Positions 47,079-54,582 of a DNA stretch of 64,000 bases are shown here, in pieces. This DNA comes from an uncultured Flavobacteriaceae bacterium (GTDB lineage: Bacteria; Bacteroidota; Bacteroidia; Flavobacteriales; Flavobacteriaceae). Numbering within the stretch: the first letter of the stretch is position 1; the number at the start of each line of letters is the position of its first letter. The stretch spans positions 496,001 to 560,000 of the forward strand of contig CANLWG010000001.1 in NCBI GenBank assembly GCA_947494715.1, written 5' to 3'. The translations under genes and the position numbers were made by a program. Under the pieces are notes generated by a model, which was given only the letters and a program-made list of their open reading frames with translations, did not search any database and was not told the DNA's origin.

Positions 47079-47582
47079 ATGATGTGGGTGATTGTCCTAT
47101 TTACACTTCTTTTTTTATTGATAATCAGTTTGTTATTTGTTCCAATAGAATTGTATGTCGATACCATCACTAATGAATATTATTTTCGGTTAAGGGGCTT
47201 GATCAGGGCAGACATAGAAGGGCATGAAAAAGAACTTATACGGATACGGCTAAACCTCATTTTTGGAAATTTTTATTTCTATCCTCTTAGAAGGATAGGA
47301 CTTTCCCAAAAGGGAAAGACAAAAAAGAACGTGAGAAAGAAGAAAGGGAAAAGAATGGGGATTGGAAAAGTGATACGTCTATTGAAAACCTTTACTATAA
47401 AGAGGCTGGTCATAGATATGGATACTGGAGATAGTCTTTTGAATGCAAAATTGTATCCGGTATTTGCTTTCTTGAACCATACTATGGGGCGGTTTTCCAT
47501 CAATTTCCAAGGTAGGAACCATTTGGTACTGTACATTCAAAACAGGCCTTTGAATATTATTAAATCATTTGTTAACCTTTAA
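47079..47582 (+). CDS. DUF2953 (YtfI-like) membrane-anchored protein
   Basis: A 167-residue protein with one N-terminal transmembrane helix (MMWVIVLFTLLFLLIISLLF), then a soluble beta-rich part (IELYVDTITNEYYFRLRGL) and a Lys-rich linker (KGKTKKNVRKKKGKR) before a C-terminal amphipathic segment. This layout and its position directly before a YtfJ-like gene match DUF2953 proteins, known best as YtfI in Bacillus. I use ATG 47079, because the longer frame needs a TTG at 47064 that lies inside the promoter. The function is unknown. Confidence 0.65.
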   Translation: MMWVIVLFTLLFLLIISLLFVPIELYVDTITNEYYFRLRGLIRADIEGHEKELIRIRLNLIFGNFYFYPLRRIGLSQKGKTKKNVRKKKGKRMGIGKVIRLLKTFTIKRLVIDMDTGDSLLNAKLYPVFAFLNHTMGRFSINFQGRNHLVLYIQNRPLNIIKSFVNL

Positions 47583-47593
47583 AAAACACAACT

Positions 47594-47962
47594 ATGGAGT
47601 TACATTTTGAAGAATTATTAGGAAAGATTACGGACTTTATAAAGTCCGAAGCAAAGACGGAAACCGTTGTCGGTGAACAATTTGAATTAGGGGCATTTAA
47701 ATGTGTCCCGGTCATAAAAGTAGGCATGGGGTTTGGTTCCGGTGGCGGTGAAAGCACCGAACCCAAAACAGGAAAGGGACAAGGCGCGGGTGCCGGTGCA
47801 GGCGTAGGAATTGAACCTATTGGTTTTTTGGTAAGTAAGGGAGAGGAGATCTCCTTTCTTGCTGCCGGGAAGACTCAAGGCCTTGCCGCTGTTTTTGAAA
47901 AGGTACCGGACTTGATCGAAAAGATTGCCCAAAACCGGAACAGAGAAGCCGCAGAGGTTTAG
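47594..47962 (+). CDS. GerW/YtfJ family protein
   Basis: A 122-residue protein of the YtfJ (GerW) family: ELLGKITDFIKSEAKTETVV at the start, a conserved VPVIKVGMGFGSGGGE loop, a Gly-rich GKGQGAGAGAGVGIEPIGFLV, and a short amphipathic C-terminal helix (VFEKVPDLIEKIAQ). In endospore formers the family is needed for a germination protease, but it also occurs in non-sporulating bacteria with unknown role. It follows its YtfI-like partner by 11 bp and ends before a strong terminator. Confidence 0.85.
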   Translation: MELHFEELLGKITDFIKSEAKTETVVGEQFELGAFKCVPVIKVGMGFGSGGGESTEPKTGKGQGAGAGAGVGIEPIGFLVSKGEEISFLAAGKTQGLAAVFEKVPDLIEKIAQNRNREAAEV

Positions 47963-47984
47963 ACCCATTCGAGTCTTAACGATA

Positions 47985-48030
47985 GAACCGGGCAAACTCT
48001 TTCAAATGAGTGGTTTTGCCCGGTTCTTTT
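47985..48030 (+). terminator. Rho-independent terminator after the ytfJ-like gene
   Basis: Twelve-bp perfect stem GAACCGGGCAAA (47985-47996) / TTTGCCCGGTTC (48015-48026), with an inner ACTC/GAGT pairing in the loop, followed by TTTTTT. It ends the ytfI-ytfJ transcript 22 bp after the stop. Confidence 0.9.
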
Positions 48031-48042
48031 TTGCCCTAATTA

Positions 48043-48549
48043 TTAAGCCAATTGCCTTCTACATTTTTTAATGAGCTTCAATGCCCAATCATAATGGCTG
48101 GAAGTCGCAGAAATAAAATAAGCACCCAAAGACGTGGAACCGGTCCAAGGGTAGTACTTCTTTTCAAAGAGCTCCTCTTCTGTATGCTGCGCAATAATTT
48201 CCTGTAAATCCTCAAAGGACTCATCCAAGGAATCCTTTACTACTCTTAGGTCAACATTGCTATAGGTATCCTGTATTTTCCGGTTGAGTTCAGGTACAGT
48301 CTTCCAAGTATACCCTTTGCTGGGTATATCTGGCTCAATACCCGACATACCTACTTTATACCATTCCAGCATCATCAAGTGCCAATGATGAAGGTGTGCC
48401 AGTACGTCCCGGATATTTCGGTTTAAATACCCCGGTGGGAATTCGTTTTCCAGTTCCTCCCAGGGCACCGATCTAATAAAATTCAATAAGCTCCTGTAAT
48501 TGGCCTTGCCAAATTCTATGAGTTCCTTTTTAGTTTTGGGTCTTGGCAT
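48043..48549 (-). CDS. ClbS/DfsB family four-helix bundle protein
   Basis: A 168-residue cytoplasmic helical protein. Characteristic segments: MPRPKTKKELIEFGKANY, PPGYLNRNIRDVLAHLHHWHLMM (metal-binding-like His residues) and a terminal SHYDWALKLIKK. ClbS is a colibactin self-protection hydrolase and DfsB-type relatives occur widely with unknown substrates (DinB-like fold). No toxin biosynthesis genes are visible, so a self-resistance role is not supported here; control by a box at 48650 links it to the local stress regulon. Confidence 0.8.
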   Translation of the reverse strand: MPRPKTKKELIEFGKANYRSLLNFIRSVPWEELENEFPPGYLNRNIRDVLAHLHHWHLMMLEWYKVGMSGIEPDIPSKGYTWKTVPELNRKIQDTYSNVDLRVVKDSLDESFEDLQEIIAQHTEEELFEKKYYPWTGSTSLGAYFISATSSHYDWALKLIKKCRRQLA

Positions 48550-48618
48550 AATGTTTCATTTTGGAACAGAATCGATTAAAAGTGTCCGAAAAGCAATCTA
48601 TCGGTCCATTGAGAAACA

Positions 48619-48661
48619 TAAAAATAGATTCCAAAATTGTATTGATAAATGATTTTTGTCA
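48619..48661 (-). promoter_or_regulatory. Crp/Fnr-like box and -7 element (site 2)
   Basis: TGATTTTTGTCA at 48650-48661; on the minus strand 23 bp further is TATTTTTA (48626-48619), directed at the ClbS/DfsB-like gene that starts at 48549. Confidence 0.75.
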
Positions 48662-48821
48662 TTGTTCTACTTTATAAATAGGTTATTTCCATTCTGGATA
48701 TAAAAAATAGCGGTAAGATGAAAAACATGGGTATTGTCTGGGGCAGCATAGTTGTATTCGGAAGGGAAACAGCGAAGCTGTCGGAATACTTAAAGGATTT
48801 TTGAATGTTTTTTGGACAACC

Positions 48822-48864
48822 TGACCAAAGTCATTTCAATTCTATTTCCTTCAAATTACTTTTG
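48822..48864 (+). promoter_or_regulatory. Crp/Fnr-like box and -7 element (site 3)
   Basis: TGACCAAAGTCA (48822-48833, a perfect dyad at the outer four bases of each arm), 23 bp, then a perfect TACTTTTG (48857-48864). There is no protein gene downstream for 500 bp; a terminator-like hairpin follows at 49013. Confidence 0.8.
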
Positions 48865-48868
48865 GGCA

Positions 48869-49046
48869 TTAAACCAGAAGATTTCCAAATAGTTAAAAGG
48901 ATAAACAGGCATCGAAAGTGTTCCAAGGTATTGTAAATGGCATATACGTTTCAGCGATGGAAGTATGTACGGTATTACAACCTGCGTCCATGAATACTTG
49001 CGATACTGTTATAAAGACCGGGATGCTTGCCGTACCCCGGTCTTTT
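48869..49046 (+). ncRNA. Candidate regulated small RNA (or tiny ORF transcript)
   Basis: A strong box-plus--7 promoter (site 3) and a terminator-like hairpin bracket about 175 nt. The only start codon frames inside are very short (18 codons at 48937-48993, MAYTFQRWKYVRYY...; a 35-codon frame runs through the hairpin). This is best explained by a non-coding or dual-function RNA, with the start inferred from the -7 position. Homology is not known. Confidence 0.45.
49013..49046 (+). terminator. Hairpin terminator of the small RNA candidate
   Basis: Ten-bp perfect stem AAAGACCGGG (49013-49022) / CCCGGTCTTT (49036-49045), 13-nt loop, and a short TTTT tail. It is a typical intrinsic terminator apart from the short T tract. 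Confidence 0.7.
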
Positions 49047-49301
49047 GATGAATCTATGTATTAGGTCGACAATAGATTCTTCCGTTACAGGTGAAATGCA
49101 ATAACGATCAGGGTATACTATAAAAATCCAATGGAAGATATTTATGGAAAGAAACATTCTTTTTTATAAATAATCCATCTTATGTTTTCATCGTTTACGG
49201 CCAGCGGCTTGTTAGAAAATAATTTCGTTCTCGGAACTGGAAGTTCGTAGCTTCTTTTTAAAGTGATTAAGCCATTCCATATAACACTAGATTCAAAATC
49301 C

Positions 49302-49344
49302 TGATTTTTATCATGATTTAAATCGGGCCATAGCTCTAGCTTTA
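49302..49344 (+). promoter_or_regulatory. Crp/Fnr-like box and -7 element (site 4)
   Basis: TGATTTTTATCA (49302-49313), 23 bp, TAGCTTTA (49337-49344). It directs transcription into the hibernation factor and universal stress protein pair. Confidence 0.75.
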
Positions 49345-49368
49345 GGGTAACTATTAAATTTGATTTGT

Positions 49369-49668
49369 ATGACTATTGATGTTCAATTCATCCAAATGCC
49401 TACTAGTGAGGCAATGGAAGCACTTGTTTCCAAAAAGTTAAATACACTTGCAAGAAAGTACGACTGGGTCATTAGGGCCCAAGTCCAGTTTAAACAAGAA
49501 AAAGATCCTACCGGAAAAGGAAAAATTTGTGAAATGGAGCTCAGTGTTCCTGGCCCGAGAATTTTTGCCAAATCCAATGAGGACGACTTTGAAAAGGCAG
49601 CTGCTTCCACTATTAAGGAATTGGGGAAGCAATTGAGCAAGAGAAAATCCACTTTTCAGAAGCATTAG
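49369..49668 (+). CDS. hpf: Ribosome hibernation promoting factor (HPF/RaiA family, short form)
   Basis: A 99-residue protein with the beta-alpha-beta-beta-beta-alpha fold of HPF/YfiA: IDVQFIQMPTSEAMEALVSK, LNTLARKYDWVIRAQVQF, EMELSVPGPRIFAKS and a C-terminal helix AASTIKELGKQLSKRK with the usual basic residues. It binds the 30S decoding centre and inactivates ribosomes under stress or starvation. I start at ATG 49369; a TTG nine bases earlier is less likely. It is followed 34 bp later by a universal stress protein, and site 4 lies upstream. Confidence 0.85.
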   Translation: MTIDVQFIQMPTSEAMEALVSKKLNTLARKYDWVIRAQVQFKQEKDPTGKGKICEMELSVPGPRIFAKSNEDDFEKAAASTIKELGKQLSKRKSTFQKH

Positions 49669-49702
49669 GGAACTTGCACCATATTTTTGATACTCAAAAT
49701 AG

Positions 49703-50539
49703 ATGAATAGGATTCTGGTACCCATAGATTTTTCGGAATGTTCCGCCCATGCATTGGAGGTGGCCGCCACTTTGGCCAAGGATTCAGGAGCGAGTATCCT
49801 TTTACTTCATATGCTTGGATTATCGGAAGCCATCCTTACCAAGAACGAGGCCCAGGAATTTATGGAAGCCAAATATTATATGATGCTTGCTAAAAAAAGG
49901 TTTGCCGAATTTTTGGATAAGGATTATCTCAAGGGCATCAAAGTGACCGAGATGGTACAGAATTATAAGATTTTTGAAGAGCTCAACAAGGTTGCCCTTG
50001 AACAAAATGCCGATTTAATCGTCATGGGCTCACATGGGACAGGTGGTTTGGGAAAGTTTTTTGTAGGCTCCAATACGGAAAAGGTAGTACGGACTTCAAA
50101 TGTTCCCGTTCTTGTTATAAAGGAACACATTCCAAATTTTAAAGTGGACAAAGTCGTTTTTGCCTGTGATTTTAAGATAGAAGGTGTACCGGCCTATCAT
50201 AGGGCCCTACAAATGCTTAGACCATGGAATGCACAAGTACATCTGGTATATATTAACTTACCCCATATCCATTTTAAGAGTACGGCGGAAATAGCCAAAG
50301 AAATGGATGCCTTTTTACGGGTGGCGCATCATGGGGATGTTCCGAGCCATATACATGTAACACATAGAAACGATTATAGCACCGAAGAGGGTCTGTATAA
50401 TTATGCCGAGGAATGTGATGCGGATTTGATTGCGATTCCCACCCATGGGCGCAGAGGTCTGGCCCATTTTTTTCAAGGGAGTATTGGAGAGGATTTGGCT
50501 AATCGTGCCAATTTACCAGTTATGACCTTTAAGATCTAA
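49703..50539 (+). CDS. Tandem universal stress protein (UspA family)
   Basis: A 278-residue protein with two Usp domains. Domain 1 (1-145) begins ILVPIDFSECSAHALE and ends with the ATP-binding G-2x-G-9x-G(S/T) motif in MGSHGTGGLGKFFVGSNT. Domain 2 (~148-278) keeps a near-complete motif THGRRGLAHFFQGS with a Thr at the first Gly. It shares a transcript with the hibernation factor. Usp proteins of this two-domain type are typical of low-oxygen and stationary-phase regulons in other bacteria; the molecular role here is unknown. Confidence 0.9.
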   Translation: MNRILVPIDFSECSAHALEVAATLAKDSGASILLLHMLGLSEAILTKNEAQEFMEAKYYMMLAKKRFAEFLDKDYLKGIKVTEMVQNYKIFEELNKVALEQNADLIVMGSHGTGGLGKFFVGSNTEKVVRTSNVPVLVIKEHIPNFKVDKVVFACDFKIEGVPAYHRALQMLRPWNAQVHLVYINLPHIHFKSTAEIAKEMDAFLRVAHHGDVPSHIHVTHRNDYSTEEGLYNYAEECDADLIAIPTHGRRGLAHFFQGSIGEDLANRANLPVMTFKI

Positions 50540-50555
50540 AAAGATGTTTTTGAAT

Positions 50556-50963
50556 TTATTCCGATCCAAATAACATTTTTAACTTTGAAAGGAGGATAAG
50601 TTCGGATTTATTGGCGCCTGCAAAGGAAACAGCAATGGCCCTAGCAGTTTTATAGGTTTGCTCGCATATCCTTTTGGTAAACAAGGAACGGTTTTCCCTG
50701 AAGAAATCTTGGAACTCCCTGAAGTAGGTATCACCATCAGATTCTTCGTTTTGTAACCAGTCAAATACAATTTCAATTTGATATGCGGCATCGGTTCCAA
50801 ATTCATCCTCTACGTCGTCTACATCCAACCACTGTTTGCGTACAGCTTCCTGTAATGCGGTCACTTCTTTTGGCCTCACATTCTTATCCGCCATGGCAAT
50901 GGCATAGAACAATTTGCCTAGGTTTTGGTACATCCCATTCTTACTATTTTCTGGATTTAACAT
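50556..50963 (-). CDS. TerB-like domain protein
   Basis: A 135-residue helical protein resembling the TerB/tellurite-resistance fold: LGKLFYAIAMADKNVRPKEV (typical AxADGxxxxxE-like start) and VRKQWLDVDDVEDEF, followed by amphipathic helices. TerB-like domains bind divalent metals in several stress proteins. It is convergent with the Usp gene and has only a degenerate, off-spacing version of the box (51012-51023, TGATTTCGGTGA) upstream, which I do not count as a site. Confidence 0.65.
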   Translation of the reverse strand: MLNPENSKNGMYQNLGKLFYAIAMADKNVRPKEVTALQEAVRKQWLDVDDVEDEFGTDAAYQIEIVFDWLQNEESDGDTYFREFQDFFRENRSLFTKRICEQTYKTARAIAVSFAGANKSELILLSKLKMLFGSE

Positions 50964-51151
50964 AGCCCATTGATTTTAAGTGTGAATATAATAGCCACGG
51001 TTACCGTGATGTGATTTCGGTGAAATAAAGGAAAAATGTTTGCAATTTTCCAATTTCAGTTTTTGTACTTGTGCCGTAGTTTTCATGGAAGTCGTTTCAT
51101 ACTTTTGGGAAATTGATGGTTGAAATTATTTTATAAACTATTTTTTTGAAA

Positions 51152-51194
51152 TGATAAATATCAGCCAGATTCATTTTTTATTTATCTTGATTTG
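51152..51194 (+). promoter_or_regulatory. Crp/Fnr-like box and -7 element (site 5)
   Basis: TGATAAATATCA (51152-51163), 23 bp, TTGATTTG (51187-51194). It lies upstream of the ROK kinase start at 51213. Confidence 0.7.
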
Positions 51195-51212
51195 TATCAA
51201 ACATATACTGTG

Positions 51213-52169
51213 ATGGCAAAAGGGAAAAGTAAGGCGGTTTGGGGTATAGATATCGGCGGTACCTATACCAAGGTTGGTCTTGTTACCGAAGAAGGTGAAA
51301 TTTTGACCTCTAAGGAGTTTAAAACCGGGGCCAAAGAACCTTTTTCTGTTTTTATGGGAAATTTGGAGCAGGAAATCAAAAGCCTAAAATCTGAAGTTAA
51401 GGAATTACCCGAAATTATTGCCATAGGGGTAGGGGCGCCCAATGCCAATTCCCTTACCGGGGATATAGAATACCCGCCAAACCTCAAATGGGGGGATAAA
51501 ATTCCCTTGGCAAAATCTATAGAAAAGGTTTTTGAATTGCCCGTTACCATTGCCAATGATGCCAATGCGGCGGCCTTGGGCCATTTGCAATTTGGCCCGG
51601 CCAAAGAAATGAAGAATTTTGTGGCGCTTACCTTGGGAACCGGGCTTGGAAGTGGCATAATTATAAACGGCAAACTTTTATTGGGAGCACATGCCATGGC
51701 GGCGGAGCTGGGTCATGTAAATGTAGATCCCAATGGTAGGCACTGTAATTGTGGCTTACAGGGATGCTTGGAAACCTATGCCTCGGTAACTGGGATAAAA
51801 CGAACTGTCTTTGAACTTCTGGCCGATATGACCGAAGATTCGCCATTACGGGGAATCAGTTTTGATGAAATGACCGGGATAATGATTGCGGATGCGGCCT
51901 TGGAAGGGGATCCCGTGGCCTTGGAGGCTTTTGAACATACGGGCTTTACCCTGGGCAATAAAATGGCGGACATAGCTGCACATCTAGATCCCGAGGCAAT
52001 CATCCTCTCCGGAGGGCTTAGCAAAGCAGGGGATATCCTATTGAACCCTACTATTGCCAGTATGGAACACAATCTTTTTAATGCCTATAGGAATAAAATA
52101 AAGGTACTGATTTACAATGCACCGAGTACTCATTCCGTTTTAGGACCGGCGGCGTTGGCACTGTTATAG
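51213..52169 (+). CDS. ROK family sugar kinase (glucokinase-like)
   Basis: A 318-residue ROK kinase: phosphate loop IDIGGTYTKVGL (11-22), ANDANAAALGH with the catalytic Asp, GTGLGSGIII, and the ROK zinc motif GRHCNCGLQGCLE. It is likely to phosphorylate glucose or another aldose with ATP. The ATG at 51213 is used instead of a TTG at 51192 that lies in the -7 element. It is the only sugar kinase of the regulon region, perhaps feeding glycolysis under energy limitation. Confidence 0.87.
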   Translation: MAKGKSKAVWGIDIGGTYTKVGLVTEEGEILTSKEFKTGAKEPFSVFMGNLEQEIKSLKSEVKELPEIIAIGVGAPNANSLTGDIEYPPNLKWGDKIPLAKSIEKVFELPVTIANDANAAALGHLQFGPAKEMKNFVALTLGTGLGSGIIINGKLLLGAHAMAAELGHVNVDPNGRHCNCGLQGCLETYASVTGIKRTVFELLADMTEDSPLRGISFDEMTGIMIADAALEGDPVALEAFEHTGFTLGNKMADIAAHLDPEAIILSGGLSKAGDILLNPTIASMEHNLFNAYRNKIKVLIYNAPSTHSVLGPAALALL

Positions 52170-52181
52170 GATAGCTTGGAA

Positions 52182-52631
52182 TCAACGTTGCAATAGATGC
52201 TCCAAATGTTCACTATCCAAAACATGCTCCGTTAATGTAAACACCTGTTTTCTGTGTTCCCGAACACCCTTTATAAATTGGGAAATATGGTCTTCCAATT
52301 CTTCATGTTCGGTCCGGAATTCATTGGCATCATTCTTAAATGGTTCATCTATGATATTGGCCAAATGGGAAAGATGTTCCTTGATCTTTTTTAAAAGATC
52401 ATTACACGTTTTGGTATCGCCAAGAATACTTTGTCCTAGACTCCTTACGGCACCGAGGTTTTCCTCTTTGGTAATCCAGATGAAGTACCGCTGTAATAGT
52501 TTATGCAAAAACTTTAAATCATCCCTATAAAAAAGTAGGTCGGATTTCCAGTGTTCCGTTAACACATAAAGTTCTTGCCAGTCCGTATTTTGTATGTAGT
52601 CACCTTTTGGCCTGCTTCGAAAATTTCCCAT
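52182..52631 (-). CDS. Small helical protein of unknown family, paralogue of 57541-57924
   Basis: A 149-residue, mostly alpha-helical, charged protein without signal or TM. It opens after a 16-residue tail with DWQELYVLTEHWKSDLLFYR and DLKFLHKLLQRYF, then continues TCNDLLKKIKEHL and late heptad-rich helices. The first 70 residues are clearly similar to the protein at 57541 (WQ-LY, W-S-L-FY-D, FL-KLL-RYF, TCN-LL). I do not recognise the family. It has site 6 upstream, oriented toward it. Confidence 0.75.
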   Translation of the reverse strand: MGNFRSRPKGDYIQNTDWQELYVLTEHWKSDLLFYRDDLKFLHKLLQRYFIWITKEENLGAVRSLGQSILGDTKTCNDLLKKIKEHLSHLANIIDEPFKNDANEFRTEHEELEDHISQFIKGVREHRKQVFTLTEHVLDSEHLEHLLQR

Positions 52632-52652
52632 GGTCTTGCTTTTTAGATTATT

Positions 52653-52695
52653 TAAAAATAGGGAAGATAGTATATGATTAATATGACTTTTGTCA
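52653..52695 (-). promoter_or_regulatory. Crp/Fnr-like box and -7 element (site 6)
   Basis: TGACTTTTGTCA (52684-52695); on the minus strand TATTTTTA (52660-52653) follows at 23 bp, directed to the gene starting at 52631. The plus-strand cyclase gene has no -7 element at the matching distance. Confidence 0.75.
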
Positions 52696-52749
52696 GGATG
52701 TACATCTTGATTTCCCGTGACCTACTCTTTATTTTTTTACATTTAGCAT

Positions 52750-53862
52750 ATGCTTCATCCAAAGTATAAACGGTATTTTAGGCAAACCCTGGCTTTTGGA
52801 CTCATATGGTTGACTTTTGGGCTGATTTACGTTCTTTTGGAAAAGGGCATTTTGGGCAGAATAACCGAATATCCAAGTACAGGGGTGGCATATGATTTTC
52901 AAAACGCCTTGATTTATATTGGTGTAGGAACTTTTTTTGCCGGTCTGGTCCAGGGATGGATCGAGGTTACCTGGTTAAAAAAGCGTTTTGCAAAGAATAG
53001 GTTTTGGGTAAAGATTTTGTTCAAAAGTGCTTTCTACCTTCTATTCCTTGTTTTATTCTTGATTCTGTTATCATTGATAACCAACGCACGCCGCCTTGGG
53101 ATACCCATTTATGACCCGATAGCCTTGGAGAACGTATTTCAGTTCGTAAGGAATTTTGCATTTTGGAGCGTCATTATTTATGCGGCTGCTGCTTTGGATG
53201 TTGCTTTGTTCTATTCAGAGGTAAACGCTTACTTAGGCAATGGAGCGATTTATAACTATTCCTTGGGCAAATATCACAAACCTAGACAGGAAAAAAGGAT
53301 TTTTATGTTCCTGGACATGAAATCTTCAACATCCATTGCCGAAAGATTGGGACATTTGGAATACTTTACTCTTTTGAAAACGGCTTATGCGGATATGACA
53401 AATCCCATTTTGGAGACTTTGGGAGAGATCTATCAATATGTCGGTGATGAAATAGTAGTGTCCTGGTCGCTAAAGAACGGATTGTATCATGATAATTGTT
53501 TAGAGTGTTTTCGAAAAATAGACAACATATTCAAAGAAAGAAATGCTTATTACAACAAACGGTTTGGTGTAGTCCCCAGTTTTAAGGCGGGCTATCATAT
53601 AGGGGAAGTTACGGTAGGGGAAATCGGGATTATAAAAAAGGATATCATCTATACGGGAGATATACTGAATACGACGGCACGTATTCAGGACGAATGTAAT
53701 ACCTATAATGCTAAAACCTTAATTTCAAATGATTTGATAAAAGTATTGCCCAAAAGCGATACTTTTTTGTTTACCAAAATCGGTAGCTTAATCTTAAGGG
53801 GGAAAACGGAGGCCATTCAACTTTTCCGTATGGATCTCAATTTATCCCTACCCAATAAATAG
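52750..53862 (+). CDS. Membrane-bound class III adenylate/guanylate cyclase
   Basis: A 370-residue protein with four predicted TM segments in the first ~155 residues and a cytosolic class III cyclase domain (185-365). The two metal-binding Asp residues are seen in FLDMKSSTS (Asp189) and YVGDEIVVSW (Asp233), and the loop GYHIGEVTVGEIG follows. Likely product is cAMP or cGMP. Nearby, the only Crp-like protein (59470) lacks the cAMP-contact Arg, so the effector is not obvious. It is divergent from the 149-residue gene. Confidence 0.78.
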   Translation: MLHPKYKRYFRQTLAFGLIWLTFGLIYVLLEKGILGRITEYPSTGVAYDFQNALIYIGVGTFFAGLVQGWIEVTWLKKRFAKNRFWVKILFKSAFYLLFLVLFLILLSLITNARRLGIPIYDPIALENVFQFVRNFAFWSVIIYAAAALDVALFYSEVNAYLGNGAIYNYSLGKYHKPRQEKRIFMFLDMKSSTSIAERLGHLEYFTLLKTAYADMTNPILETLGEIYQYVGDEIVVSWSLKNGLYHDNCLECFRKIDNIFKERNAYYNKRFGVVPSFKAGYHIGEVTVGEIGIIKKDIIYTGDILNTTARIQDECNTYNAKTLISNDLIKVLPKSDTFLFTKIGSLILRGKTEAIQLFRMDLNLSLPNK

Positions 53863-53896
53863 AAGAAACGGCTATGTTAAAAGGCCATGGAGCAAT

Positions 53897-54580
53897 TTAT
53901 GAACTTAAAATTCGACCATCTCCCATTTCAATGATTCTATCTGTTTTCTTGGCAAAATCGGTATCATGGGTTACTATCAACAGGGAGAGGTTACGTTCTT
54001 GGGCCAATGCCTTAAAGATATCCATTACATTCTCGGAATTATGACTGTCCAGGTTACCTGTAGGCTCATCACCCATGATAATGGCCGGGTCATTGATCAA
54101 GGCACGTGCTATGGCCACACGTTGCTTTTGACCTCCTGAAATACGGGAAGCCAACTTTTTTGCCTGATCATCAATATGCAACAATTTCAATTTTTCCATG
54201 GCATCATGCTCTATTTCCTGTAAGGATTTTGACCCCAATTTTTTGGCGGGCAGCATCACATTTTCCAAGACGGTAAATTCCGACAGGAGATAGTGAAACT
54301 GGAAAACAAAACCGATGTTCTGGTTACGGATCTTGGCCAATTCCTCATGATGTTTGCCCGTTATTTTTTCCCCGTTCAAAAAAAGTTCTCCTTCGTAATC
54401 CGTATCCATAGTGGATAGGATGTAGAGCAGCGTGGATTTTCCACAACCCGATTTTCCCATAATGGAAACGAATTCCCCATTTTTAATACTAAAACTAATA
54501 TCCTTAAGCACATGGAATAGAACAGGTTCCCTAAAATATTTGTTGATCTCCCTCGCCTCCAAAATATTCTCTATACCCAT
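53897..54580 (-). CDS. ABC transporter ATP-binding protein (LolD/MacB type)
   Basis: A 227-residue ATPase: Walker A GKSGCGKST (~42-50), Q-loop FQFHYLLSEF, signature ISGGQKQRVAIARAL, Walker B IIMGDEPTGNLDS, H-loop IVTHDTDFA. It forms the nucleotide-binding subunit with the permease encoded 2 bp upstream. It most resembles exporters of the MacB/LolD class. Confidence 0.9.
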   Translation of the reverse strand: MGIENILEAREINKYFREPVLFHVLKDISFSIKNGEFVSIMGKSGCGKSTLLYILSTMDTDYEGELFLNGEKITGKHHEELAKIRNQNIGFVFQFHYLLSEFTVLENVMLPAKKLGSKSLQEIEHDAMEKLKLLHIDDQAKKLASRISGGQKQRVAIARALINDPAIIMGDEPTGNLDSHNSENVMDIFKALAQERNLSLLIVTHDTDFAKKTDRIIEMGDGRILSS

Positions 54581-54582
54581 GG

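Larger units (their letters stand above)
48550..49368. other. 819-bp gene-poor region with three boxes and a small RNA candidate
   Basis: No sizeable real gene. It carries regulatory sites 2, 3 and 4 and a candidate small RNA (48869-49046). A 28-codon frame (48718-48804, MKNMGIVWGSIVVFG...) precedes site 3; it has no recognisable promoter or family and I do not call it a gene. A 60-codon minus-strand frame at 48975-49157 overlaps the hairpin and looks like chance. Confidence 0.6.

Noticed and set aside
48975-49157. A 60-codon minus-strand frame
   Set aside because: It overlaps the hairpin of the small RNA candidate and has no family, promoter or conserved pattern.
51012-51023. TGATTTCGGTGA as an eleventh box for the TerB-like gene
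   Set aside because: The right arm departs from RTCA and the octamer at 23 bp on the minus strand is TATTCACA, which lacks the TTTG-type part.
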